From NCBI RefSeq assembly GCF_037975245.1, contig NC_092570.1, positions 9,881,501 to 9,945,500 on the forward strand: 64,000 bases of DNA, written 5' to 3'. A program made the translations under genes and the position numbers. Below, one piece after another: positions 47,325 to 58,300 of the stretch; position 1 is the first letter of the stretch, and each line of letters begins with the position of its first letter. This DNA comes from Apostichopus japonicus. Lineage: Eukaryota; Echinodermata; Holothuroidea; Aspidochirotida; Stichopodidae. A model generated the notes under the pieces. It was not told the DNA's origin, made no database searches, and worked only from the letters and a program-made list of their open reading frames with translations.

Positions 47325-48566
47325 ATATGTATATGTGTGTGTCTGTGTGTTTGTAATAAATAAATGTGTAGCAAGTGGAATCACAGATATATTAAATTAA
47401 TAGAGATCAACACACCAGAAAAAAATCGACTGTATATAGAGGTGACACCATTTCTTCTTAGATCCTTACCATTAAACCCCTCTCTATATTTCACGGGATT
47501 GGGTTAAAATGTGTACCCTCCCTCTCATCCCATAGTAACACCAAACAAAGTTGATCCCACACAGGGCTGACGTAAATTATGGGCCACAATTGCCATTCCT
47601 GTGTAGTCTGCTACATTACTTAGTCAGTTTTGAAATGACAAGCGAATTTGATTTCTGATTGCGACATATCTGTAGAATTTTAAATGTCTCGAGTCCAGTT
47701 TCAAGTATCATGTAAAGAAAATTGGGGATATTCCAAGATAGTTACTGCATGCGTTCATATGCTCAGTGTGAATAAGTCTTTTAGTTTCAAATTTCTAACT
47801 AACTTTCTCATTAATCTTGGTGAAAATGTCAATGGAAGGTGTTTTTGAAATTAGCGTTATACTGTTCTTTTTTGTGAACAATAATCCTTGTTTCAACACC
47901 ATTAACTCATTTGTCCTCGAAATGAAACCTTTTCAATCCTTTTTCATTGGTAATGAACACTCGGGGATGGCGTAGGGGGGGGGGGGTGGGTGGCAAGGTT
48001 TGCTCTTGAAAGCGTTCTAGCGGAATGATTCCATCTGCACTAAGGTTTGAAAGTGTGATAGGGATGCACTCCATGGCGTTGGTGAATAATTCAGTTGGGT
48101 ATTTTGAAATAGCCGAAAAGAGTGGCCATGCAATCAAAGTTTTAGTCTTTTATACCTTGCAGTCCGTAGAATACCTTGTGAGGATTCTCAGTATCAACGG
48201 AAGGCTTAGCAGAGAACCGTTAAACATATTTGACATGACAAAACAACAAACGTATTAACTAATTACACTGATTTCTACCAGTGTATGCTGACATTATATA
48301 AAAAATAAACCTAGTTGATACATATGAGTTTAATGCAGCTGGTGATCTCAAATAGCAACTTATTGAAAAATACAGCTTCCCGCGTGACGATAACAATTCT
48401 GTAAGAATCAGTCAATAACTTGAAAAATGTTTTGCTGATATTTGCTAGATCATCTGCACGATATCTCAAACAGTGGCAAGGTTGTCAGAACGGCACGCTT
48501 GTGAACACGTTGTTTATAATGTTCTGATATCACAACAAACGACAGTATATAGGTTATAACAGTTCT

Positions 48567-48930
48567 TTAAAGGCACTGAAGACTCGCCCAAACAGCGTAC
48601 CGCCATCTTTAAAAAGTTAACTTTCCGTTGCTTGCAAGTGAAGTTTTTTCTTGTCGCTACAAAATGCAGACATTAATGAAACGTGATACCTTGTTATCTT
48701 TTATCTAGATCTGAGATGTCCATCGCTGCTATGTACACTGTGTTGTGGGTAATGACCGTAGCTGCATGTACTGACTGTACACTAGTGTCTAATTACCGAC
48801 CGTAGCAAGCTGTGTGTGTATTTTCTGGGATCTATGGTGGTGTCTAACACTTCTGTTACACCTCAGTCGAAACTAGGTCAGATTACCGGCATGAGACGTT
48901 TCTTTGGGCGCGAGTCTTCACACCCTTTAA
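48567..48930. mobile_element. TTAA-flanked MITE, copy C
   Basis: This is the cleanest copy: TTAAAGGCACTGAAGACTCG at the left and CGAGTCTTCACACCCTTTAA at the right. TTAA stands at both borders, the target site of piggyBac-type transposons. Confidence 0.88.
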
Positions 48931-49659
48931 CATGTCGAGGCTGTCTCTCTCTCTCTATATATATACGTACCCTCAATAACCCTGTCATATCAGTGTTAAG
49001 GTGCATGAGGTGTTTTTAAGGTGGATTACGGGCAGGCCCTTCCTTCCAATAAGCCTGGGGTCTTCCATACGCTAAATTAGGGCCTGGGTGTTATGGTAAT
49101 GGTTTTACATTTTCTTGGTATTAGATATTTTGAATGCTGTCCTATATATCATTCAATATGCATACCAACATTCTTTCCAGCGATTTCACAAAATGTTAAG
49201 CACACAGCAATAATTTGGTGATTTCACAAAAACTTTAATCACATAGCAATAATTTGGTACTCATTTGCTAACTTCGTCACAATGTAAGCATTCTACAAAA
49301 TACCTTTCCAGGAAATAATTACGACGATGAAAGTTAGAAAAGACTCGTCGGTATTGATTTTAAATGAAGGCTCTTGCGCTCTCATAGCGTCACAATATAT
49401 AATTGTAGTCATCATAATACAGCCTGATTGTAACTGCATGATTAACTGCGTGTTTATAAGGAGAAACTACCCAAATCGCTGATGCTTCAGTGTCATGCCG
49501 CTTGGATTGAAAAACTCAAAAATAAAACTTATGACCACTCCCCAGTTCTATTCATTACAATCCATAATGCCATCAGGGAAGGAATTTGAAGATCAATTCG
49601 GCTTGATCCCTGGTTACACGGTATCCACGGTACGTACTGTACTGTGGCTTCTAACTGGT

Positions 49660-50134
49660 GCCCGTATGGAACGCCATTTTAACATTTATTCAATAATTAC
49701 AGATATCTCTAATTCGAATTCTTAATATCTGTAATTGAATTTTGGATATCTCTAATTGTATTCCAGATATCTCTAATTGTATTCCAGATATCTCTAATTC
49801 GAATTCTTGATGTCTTGAATTCAATTTTGGATATCTCGATTTCTTTTCTTGATATCTCGAATTCAATTTTGGATATCTCGAATTCAATTCGAGATATCTT
49901 AAAAAAATGTTTCTTTGTTTTGATATCTTTAATTTATTTCTTGATACCTTAAAATCAATTTGAGATATCTTAAATAAAATTCAAGATATCGAAAATGCAA
50001 TTTCTGATATCTCAAATTAAATTCAAGATATCTGCAATAATTAGAGATATCTTTAATTTAATTCGAGATATCTGAAATTAATTGAAGATATCTATAATTA
50101 TTGAATAAATGTTAACATGGCGTTCCATACGCCC
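49660..50134. mobile_element. Foldback element with 45-bp inverted ends and palindromic core
   Basis: The element 49664-50130 has inverted ends of about 45 bp with two mismatches, starting GTATGGAACGCCAT. GCCC flanks both sides (49660-49663, 50131-50134), a likely 4-bp target duplication. The core is an array of short units built on GATATCT with AATTCGAATT-type spacers, most of which are themselves palindromic. It has no coding capacity. Confidence 0.85.
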
Positions 50135-50202
50135 GCGGGAATGAAATGCAGAGCTATATACGGCTCTGATGAAATACTGTATAAGGATCGCCACCAGCCC
50201 GT

Positions 50203-50278
50203 GAGTGCTCGATAGTTCAGCTGTTAGAGGCGCTGGGCTTGTAAAACAGAGGCCACTGGGTGAGTCCCGTTCTAGTAG
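50203..50278 (+). tRNA. tRNA-Thr-like pseudogene or SINE head
   Basis: The string ATAGTTCAGCTGTTAGAG resembles an A box, and GGGCTTGTAAAACAGAGG resembles the anticodon arm of tRNA-Thr(TGT). The B box is damaged (GGGTGAGTCCC lacks TTCGA), so it is not a functional tRNA gene. Confidence 0.5.
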
Positions 50279-50713
50279 GCATAAATATCTTTGCTCTTTT
50301 CCATTGTTTTAAAATTGCCCAGTCAGTTTCCTGTTTTTCATTAACAAAAACAAAACAAAAAAACAAGGAAGAAAATATTTGAACCCGAATGACAAAGTCG
50401 TTTTCCTGTCAGCCGGTAGTTATATCACTGCTATACACCCGTTTGCCGAGAATACCAGAAAGGGAAATAATTTGTTTGGGTCATGTGCTACTAGAAGGGG
50501 ATTTAGAATCCCGGCGTTGAGGACTTGATTCCAATGAAAGTAAATGAGTTGGTTAAAATAAGGGAAACGAGATGAAACAACAGAAACCACTCTTTTTTAG
50601 AGGTATATAGAGGTACCTAGATCGCTATCGAGGTCCTTTTAATGACTACGGTATTTATTGCTAACTTGAAATCACTACTTTGAAACATGGTATACATTGA
50701 TGGATACATGTTT

Positions 50714-50799
50714 ACATGCAGCATGCAGTCCGTTTTACAAAGTTGGGGGTGGGACACCCCCACCCCCCCCCCTCCCTCTAGTGACGTCCCCACATGCAG
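50714..50799. mobile_element. Truncated CAGGGAC-type hAT MITE
   Basis: The element 50722-50791 ends CTCTAGTGACGTCCCC, as at 12894-13023. It is flanked by an exact 8-bp repeat ACATGCAG (50714-50721, 50792-50799). Confidence 0.6.
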
Positions 50800-50869
50800 G
50801 TAACAAAATTTAAAAAGACATGAACATACCATAAAGGTTACAACAAAGGAAGCATAGATAAGTAGTACC

Positions 50870-51060
50870 TTATACCATGCACCCAGTTGGGACAATTTTT
50901 ACTATACTGTAGTGTCATGTCCCGCTATACACAGCACTCGTATTATCAGTACGAGCAGTATATGAACACAATGTTTCTATTAGATCAAGGTTAGGAACTG
51001 TTTGTACTGTCAATACTAGTGCTTTGAAGCATGATATTGGAGTACAGTTTATAGAGAGGT
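50870..51060. repeat. Dispersed repeat also present inverted at 58.4 kb
   Basis: The segment CTGTAGTGTCATGTCCCGCT to TGCTTTGAAGCATGATATTG occurs as its reverse complement at 58390-58575. A more decayed, also inverted, relative is at about 61035-61195. Confidence 0.75.
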
Positions 51061-52299
51061 ATAAGCATTAGGAAATTATCCAAACTGGCTGGGGGCCTAC
51101 ATGCCATGCATATGCATATACCCAACTTGTATATGCATACATGCATATATGCATATGTGCACATACGTGTATATTAACATAACATCATTTAGCCAAAAGG
51201 CCAAGAAGTTGTTAAATTTTGACTACTTCAAACCTGCAGTGTGCCATACGAAGTCTTGGGTGCAAATGCATAACTGTTGATTTTTTAACAGACCAATGAG
51301 AGGCCGGCGGTACCACATTCTTAAAAGCAGCCTCACATTGCAGTACATAGTTTCTTAATAACATGCTCTTTGATACAACAAGATCGACCACACAACAAAA
51401 CGATTTATGAGCTCGGCTATGGTCAAGTCACATCATTTTAGAGAAAGTCTTACAACTAAATCGAACCATTTATACTATTCCGCGCTGATTAACATAATTC
51501 TTCTTATTTTGAATGTTACTTTATAGGTTGGCTAAAGTTTCATAAATAGGTCGACCAAGCACTAAAGGCCGCTCTAACCCCATGATCAGACAGCAATATG
51601 TATACGTATACGGAATATATAACATGCGTAACACACTAGCATTACCTTAATGAGGTCACACATACAACCTCGCGTCATGCATAGACATCATTTTGTTTCC
51701 GGTTCCATCCTGTGACGTCAGACAGCTGTGACGTCATAATACGTTGCCTTGTATATTACTAGCCCACAAACTTATAACCTTAGCAACTGCTTCCGGTTAT
51801 ATCAGACGGATGGTCCCCAAAGTATGTGACTAATCGTCTTTGTTATCATTTATACTTCTGTTTCCTTGACAAAGAGATCCACCTTAAAACAATGAGGAGG
51901 TTATATATCTCTAACTATAATTATTGGTAATACTCGGCAATATTATCTAAATTGGAAGACCTGCCTCATAGCAATTTAAAATATGTAAAGTGTCTTCATT
52001 TTAACGTTTACATGGTATTCAATTTTCTAACTCGGCGAGTGCTGAAACAAGTTATTATATATGCTTATAAAAAGGAAACTTAGCAAGTAGAAAGGCCAGG
52101 GGGATCAGCTGAGAGGAGAATGGTCTTTCTTCCTAACAAATGTCTTTTTCGTTGTAGTGTTGCATTGTAACGTGCACGGTGTCATGATTTTCATTTTAAC
52201 AAAAACACCGCTTTTTTGTTTAACCATCTCACTTCCGTTGGGGAAGTTTCCCCTTCAGCCGATTCACGTGCTAGTATACAATACCATCGTACTGTAATA

Positions 52300-52810
52300 T
52301 TAAAAAAAAAAATAACAATATATTGTTATCATATTATATCATTGTACTATGTTATATGCAACAATATTATTGTGGATTTTATATTACATTATTAAGATGC
52401 AATATTATGGTATGATATAGTATGTAAATCTGGTAATATGCAACGATATTACTGTGCATGTTTTATATTATATTATTAGTAGCGATGCAATAGTATTGTG
52501 TATGTTCTATATTATATTAGTATCATGCAATATTATTGTATGATACTACGTGAATTGGGTATTACTATATGCAACGATATTACTGTGCATGTTTTATATT
52601 ATATTATTACTAGCGATGCAATAGTATTGTGTATGTTCTATATTATATTAGTATCATGCGATATTATTGTATGATACTACGTGAATTGGGTATTACTATA
52701 TGCAACAATATTACTGTGCATGTTTTATATTATATTAGTATGATGCAATATTATTGTGCACGTTTTATATTTATATTATTATTATGCAATATCATTGTTT
52801 GATACTACGT
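52300..52810. repeat. AT-rich tandem repeat, about 118-bp period
   Basis: The units contain GTGCATGTTTTATATTATAT, GCGATGCAATAGTATTGTGT and ATGATACTACGTGAATTGGG. At least two near-identical units (about 52455-52575 and 52575-52690) and partial ones are present. Confidence 0.85.
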
Positions 52811-53089
52811 GAATCGGGTATCCTCTTCCAGTTTCGTTTTCAAATCCGTATAGCAACATTTACTGAGAATGCTCTACATGAAGCCTTTACATCCACTTCT
52901 CGATCGTCATTTGTTTATGTCCTTCTAACATTTCAAAGCTGAACAACAATATCCAGGAAAATGATCCCCCTCCCCCACCCCCTCTCCGAGCCCAACCCAC
53001 CCTCCCCTCATAGATATATTTATATACACAGATACGCACACACCCACACACGAGTTTGTATACATTCCGACTGTTCGACTCCACTTACT

Positions 53090-54726
53090 ATACCCATAGT
53101 TATCCCTAAATATACCATATAGACCGCTAACTATACCCATGATCCCTAAATATACCACATAGAACGCTAACTATACCCATTAACTATAGCCTATAGACCG
53201 CTAACTAGATCCATAGTTTTCCTCAACTATACCATATAAACCGCTTACTATACTCATTATACCTAATTATACCCTATTGACCGCTAACTATACCCATTAT
53301 CCCTAACTATACCCTATATAACGCTAACTATACCCAATATCCCTAACTATATCACATATAACGCTAACTATACCCATGATCCCTAAATATACCATATAGA
53401 ACGCTAACTATACCCATTAACTATAGCCTATAGACCGCTAACTAGATCCATAGTTTTCCTCAACTATACCATATAAACCGCTTACTATACTCATTATACC
53501 TAATTATACCCTATTGACCGCTAACTATACCCATTATCCCTAACTATACCCTATATAACGCTAACTATACCCAATATCCCTAACTATATCACATATAACG
53601 CTAACTATACCCATGATCCCTAAATATACCATATAGAACGCTAACTATACCCATTAACTATAGCCTATAGACCGCTAACTAGATCCATAGTTTTCCTCAA
53701 CTATACCATATAAACCGCTTACTATACTCATTATACCTAATTATACCCTATTGACCGCTAACTATACCCATTATCCCTAACTATACCCTATATAACGCTA
53801 ACTATACCCAATATCCCTAACTATATCACATATAACGCTAACTATACCCATTATCCCTAACTATACCATATTGACCGCTAACTACATCCATTAACTAGAC
53901 CCTATATACAGCTAACTATACCCATTACCCCTAACTATACCCCATATAACGCTAACTATACCCATTCCCTAACTATATCCCATATGACGCTAACTATATA
54001 CATTATCTCTAACTGTACTATATATAACGCTAACTACACCCATTATCTCTAACTGTACTATATATAACGCTCACTATACCCATTATCTCTAACTGTACTA
54101 TATATAACGCTAACTATACCCATTATCTCTAACTGTACTATATATAACGCTAACTATACCCATTATCTCTAACTGTACTATATATAACGCTAACTATACC
54201 CATTATCTCTAACTGTACTATATATAACGCTCACTATACCCATTATCTCTAACTGTACTATATATAACGCTAACTATACCCATTATCTCTAACTGTACTA
54301 TATATAACGCTAACTATACCCATTATCTCTAACTGTACTATATATAACGCTAACTATACCCATTATCTCTAACTGTACTATATATAACGCTAACTATACC
54401 CATTATCTCTAACTGTACTATATATAACGCTAACTATACCCATTATCTCTAACTGTACTATATATAACGCTAACTATACCCATTATCTCTAACTGTACTA
54501 TATATAACGCTAACTATACCCATTACCCCTAACCATACCCCATATAACGCTAACTATACCCATTATCTCTAACTGTACTATATATAACGCTAACTATACC
54601 CATTATCTCTAAATGTACTATATATAACGCTAACTATACCCATTATCTCTAACTGTACTATATATAACGCTAACTATACCCATTATCTCTAACTGTACTA
54701 TATATAACGCTAACTATACCCATTAT
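53090..54726. repeat. 40-bp satellite with higher-order repeat
   Basis: The right part (54000-54726) is a homogeneous array of 40-bp units (ctaactatacccattatctc + taactgtactatatataacg). The left part (53140-53870) has diverged 40-mers in blocks of about six. CCATAGTTTTCCTCAAC recurs at about 53211, 53450 and 53688, a 239-bp higher-order period repeated three times. Confidence 0.95.
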
Positions 54727-55206
54727 CAGTAGCACTTTTCAAAGGACGTAATGATTCTCTTCAAATTGCATCATGGACTTGGACTTCCTTTCTTCGAGTC
54801 GTCTTAAACAAGTGTAGGCTCGCACATACACACAACAGCTGTATTACGGTCATGTTAGTATGCAATACGTACATGACAAGGTATATCTATCTTTACCCCT
54901 CCCTTAGCAATTCCCCGTTGTCGTGGAAACAGTATGAGGGTATGACATTTAGCATTATTAAACATTTTAATGGAACGAAATATGTAGGTGTTTTTTTTTT
55001 CTTTTCTGAAGATAAGGATACCGTCTTCCTTGTTAGCGTACTACTTCCTCTGAAATACTTCTTTTTGTTCACGTGGTCAATGACGCCATGCCTAATCGCC
55101 AATCGCGTAGGCCGTTAGAGTTGCGTTATGTATATTTTAGTCACTTACCATGGTGGAGTTACGTTCGTTTAGTTTGTGACCACAATATCCCTGACTCGAA
55201 ACTAGA

Positions 55207-55214
55207 TATAAATA
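55207..55214 (+). promoter_or_regulatory. TATA box of the secreted Ig gene
   Basis: TATAAATA followed by GAGG lies 75 nt upstream of the ATG at 55282. The start of transcription would fall near 55237, giving a 5' UTR of about 45 nt. Confidence 0.65.
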
Positions 55215-55281
55215 GAGGTACTTCCCATTGGTGATGCCACTTCGTTCTCGTCAAACTGGAAACTTGTAGCCGATTTCGAAA

Positions 55282-55387
55282 ATGTCAAAACTACTGTCTC
55301 AAAACATGGAGCCTTCGTCGTATTTGTTATCCCGTTCTTGTGTTATCTTAGCGGTTTTGGCGATGACAGCGATTGGATGTGAGGAAG
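55282..55387 (+). CDS. Secreted Ig gene exon 1: signal peptide
   Basis: The first ATG after the TATA box opens MSKLLSQNMEPSSYLLSRS, followed by a hydrophobic core. A second in-frame ATG (residue 9) would give a more compact signal peptide. Donor GTGAGTG, phase 1. Confidence 0.85.
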
Positions 55388-58300
55388 GTGAGTGTAAACT
55401 AGTTTTTCTTTCATTTTTATATTAATTCAATAGATTGAAAAGTTATTCTGTAACTAATAAGCTATCAGTAAAACCGTTAAAAATGGCTAACTATTTATTA
55501 TGTGAGTTACGTCTTCTTGTACAATTACGTAATTAAAAGAGTTAAGTTGTCAAACAGTCATTTTTTCCATAAACATTCGTACCTTGCAATGGAGACCTTT
55601 ATCCATTCTGACGCCAGACAAATGCCAGCGTATAACAATCGTGGTGACCGTATTGTCTTTCGAACGGGGTATCGAAGATGTTGGTGTTGTTGACATATCA
55701 TATAAATCCATAAATGATCAAGTTACAAACGGTTGCCAATTCCTTCTTTCGCTTTCTGTAAACATTTAAAATCGTCAGTTATCACGAAGCAGTTGTTAAT
55801 CTATATTCTGTTATTTCTTGCCTTGTGTATTTTAACGTTGTTACTCCTGTACACGATTGTGAATGTCAGAGACAAATGTTCTTCTCATTGGCAAATGTTT
55901 TGATAGTGTATAATTCTGACTATAGCATTATTTCTTGGCAGCCAAATGAAAAACGAAGCAATTAGAATTATCATTTGCTAATAAATAAGAACGCTAAAAA
56001 TGCGTCGTATTATTTTTGGTTACCAAACTTACCATGGAAACTATTCCCTTGGTGTCATGTATATGTAAATTCGCTAAACGACCTATACGAAGCCAACAAT
56101 ATGGTTTTGTGGTTAACTTTAATTCTGTGGGTGCAGGGAGACAAAGTTTTACGTTGCGTTTTTACAATTATAAAAAAAATTCTCTCGTAAATTTCGTCTA
56201 TACGATTATAAAGTAAATAGATGCATTGAATATTTACTTCTCAACAATGCGAGTACGCCTTATTATATTGCCCTATTTTCCCAGAGTATATATAGTCTCT
56301 CAATAATTCTCTTTAGCAAAAAATATTCCCCTCAACTTTACACTGTTACAGAGTTTGGATTTTTTTTATAATTCTTATAACGGCAAATATACATTTATAG
56401 TTAGATCCTTTCGTTACAGCAATTATACATATGTGAATTGGGTTCAAATATCCCTGCAGAATCATAAATCATCCGTCCATGAAATTTGTATGTATAAAAA
56501 CTAGCAACTCGAAGGTGTATTTTCCCATGCGACAAAAATATCCAACATTTAATACAATATCCCAACATAAGAAATATAATAAGTTGGGCTCATGTGGTAG
56601 GCCTTATACTATATATTTTTTATGTGTCTTTCGAACGAACAGACTCAAACAAACTTGTGTAATTTGAATTTTCTATTGACCTTTGAAGGCGCACCAGGTT
56701 TACCTTTTTTTAAGAATGAATACTCGATTCTTCACCACATCGATGAGAATACTTACAAAGCGATAGATTGTTCGGCCGAACAAGCTTGTCATGTCGAATG
56801 GTATAAAGATGGCGTCCTTTTCCCCTTCGGCTGGTCTGCCATGCAGCAACAGGCAATGGGCGTCTCTATGGGAGCCGACAATCAGACGCTCATACTAAAG
56901 AAAGCGGAGATGACAACCAAAGGAAACTATACCTGCATTGTGTCAAACCAGCATGGTACCATCGAACGCCATTTGGAGCTGAAAGTTCAAGGTGAGGGTA
57001 TAACATGTAGAAATCAGATGCCGTAGGTATGTGTTAAGTGCAGCAGTGGGGAAAGGGGAAGGCGGTGTCGATGCAGCAATGGGGAAAGTGAAGGGAGGAG
57101 GGGGGGGGGGGGGTCATGTCCATCCATTGTTGTGTGTCCATCTGCATCATCAACATAAGAAGCTAAAACTAAGGTTGCCAACTATTCACGAATTTGGCCA
57201 CGTTATCGAGACGATGATGTATATAATGATATCGGTATTCTCAGATCGGAACACGTCATTTTAGACAAGAAACCGAAAACTAAAGATACATATATGCTAG
57301 AATAGAAGCTGCACGTACTTGACAAACGTTCAGTATCGTCACCATCGCCAAACTAATCTCATACCCGAAGCCCCACACTTTAGTACTGTTGCCATTTGAT
57401 CACGGTGATGCTTGATATCTATAATAAAGCACTATAATCAACAGCCTGAAAGGCCCAACAGCATTTAGAAGCTGTACTTTGCGTTGAGTTTTTTTTATAT
57501 CATCGTAACACCACGTACTAGTCAAGCCTGCATGCACACATCCTCCTGAATCTTTACTTTATTTACTCAAATGTTTATGAATTGACACCCAAACGGTTTA
57601 AAACATACATATTTTCTAGTCCCACAAAGTTAACTTAATGCCCCCACCCCTTGCCCGTGTTTCATTTTCCACGCTATTGTAGGAATTTAGTGGACGAATA
57701 ATAACCGCGTTATAATACCATTGTAGTATATATTCTGTTCCCAGCTAGTACGGTTATATTTCTATTATTCTACCACTGGCTATAGTTTTTGTGAAATTTC
57801 GTATCGACCCCGATAGGATTACAAGAAACACGAATCACCTATACCCCCCCCCCCCCCACCCAATTGATGTTACCACTATACCCTGCAGCCTCCGCGGATA
57901 TTTATCGCACAGGGAACGTAGTCCATACCCCAGGCTGGCGAACAGCTATACAAGTTTACATGTATGTCATAAAAAAGAAAGGATTCGCAGTGCAAATGTT
58001 ACATAACCCACCAAGCCATTGACAGTTGGCCACATTATACTTTCTATTTTCATTTTTTAGGTAACGATTGGATTCATGAGCCCATTTTGGCTTTTGACAA
58101 CAACTGCAACCACAAGAAAACGAGAATTGGCTCTAATGTCACATTCACTTGCAAGTTCTTTGTAGGACCCAAGGAGGACGAGAGCGTAGCTTCCTGGTTT
58201 TACGAAGAAAAGGAAACACCAGATAAGACGATACATAAAAATAGTGTCGTGTGGATATGGGAAAGAGAATTAAACTACACGGTTTATGAAACATCGAGTC

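Larger units (their letters stand above)
38423..55206. other. Intergenic region between the divergent receptor genes
   Basis: No convincing coding exon was found in this stretch of nearly 17 kb. It contains MITEs, a SINE, a foldback element, old duplications, (TA)n and the large 40-bp satellite listed separately. The 146-codon frame at 40106-40546 has biased low-complexity composition and no domain. The promoter of the minus-strand receptor should lie just right of 38422, but I saw no clear TATA box. Confidence 0.6.

Noticed and set aside
47069-47384. Three overlapping open frames with Tyr-Ile repeats on both strands
   Set aside because: They are translations of the (TA)n microsatellite.
50390-50460. 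Minus-strand tRNA-like segment with CGGGTTCAAAT as a B box
   Set aside because: No consistent acceptor or D stem could be drawn, so chance resemblance or a highly decayed SINE head is likelier.
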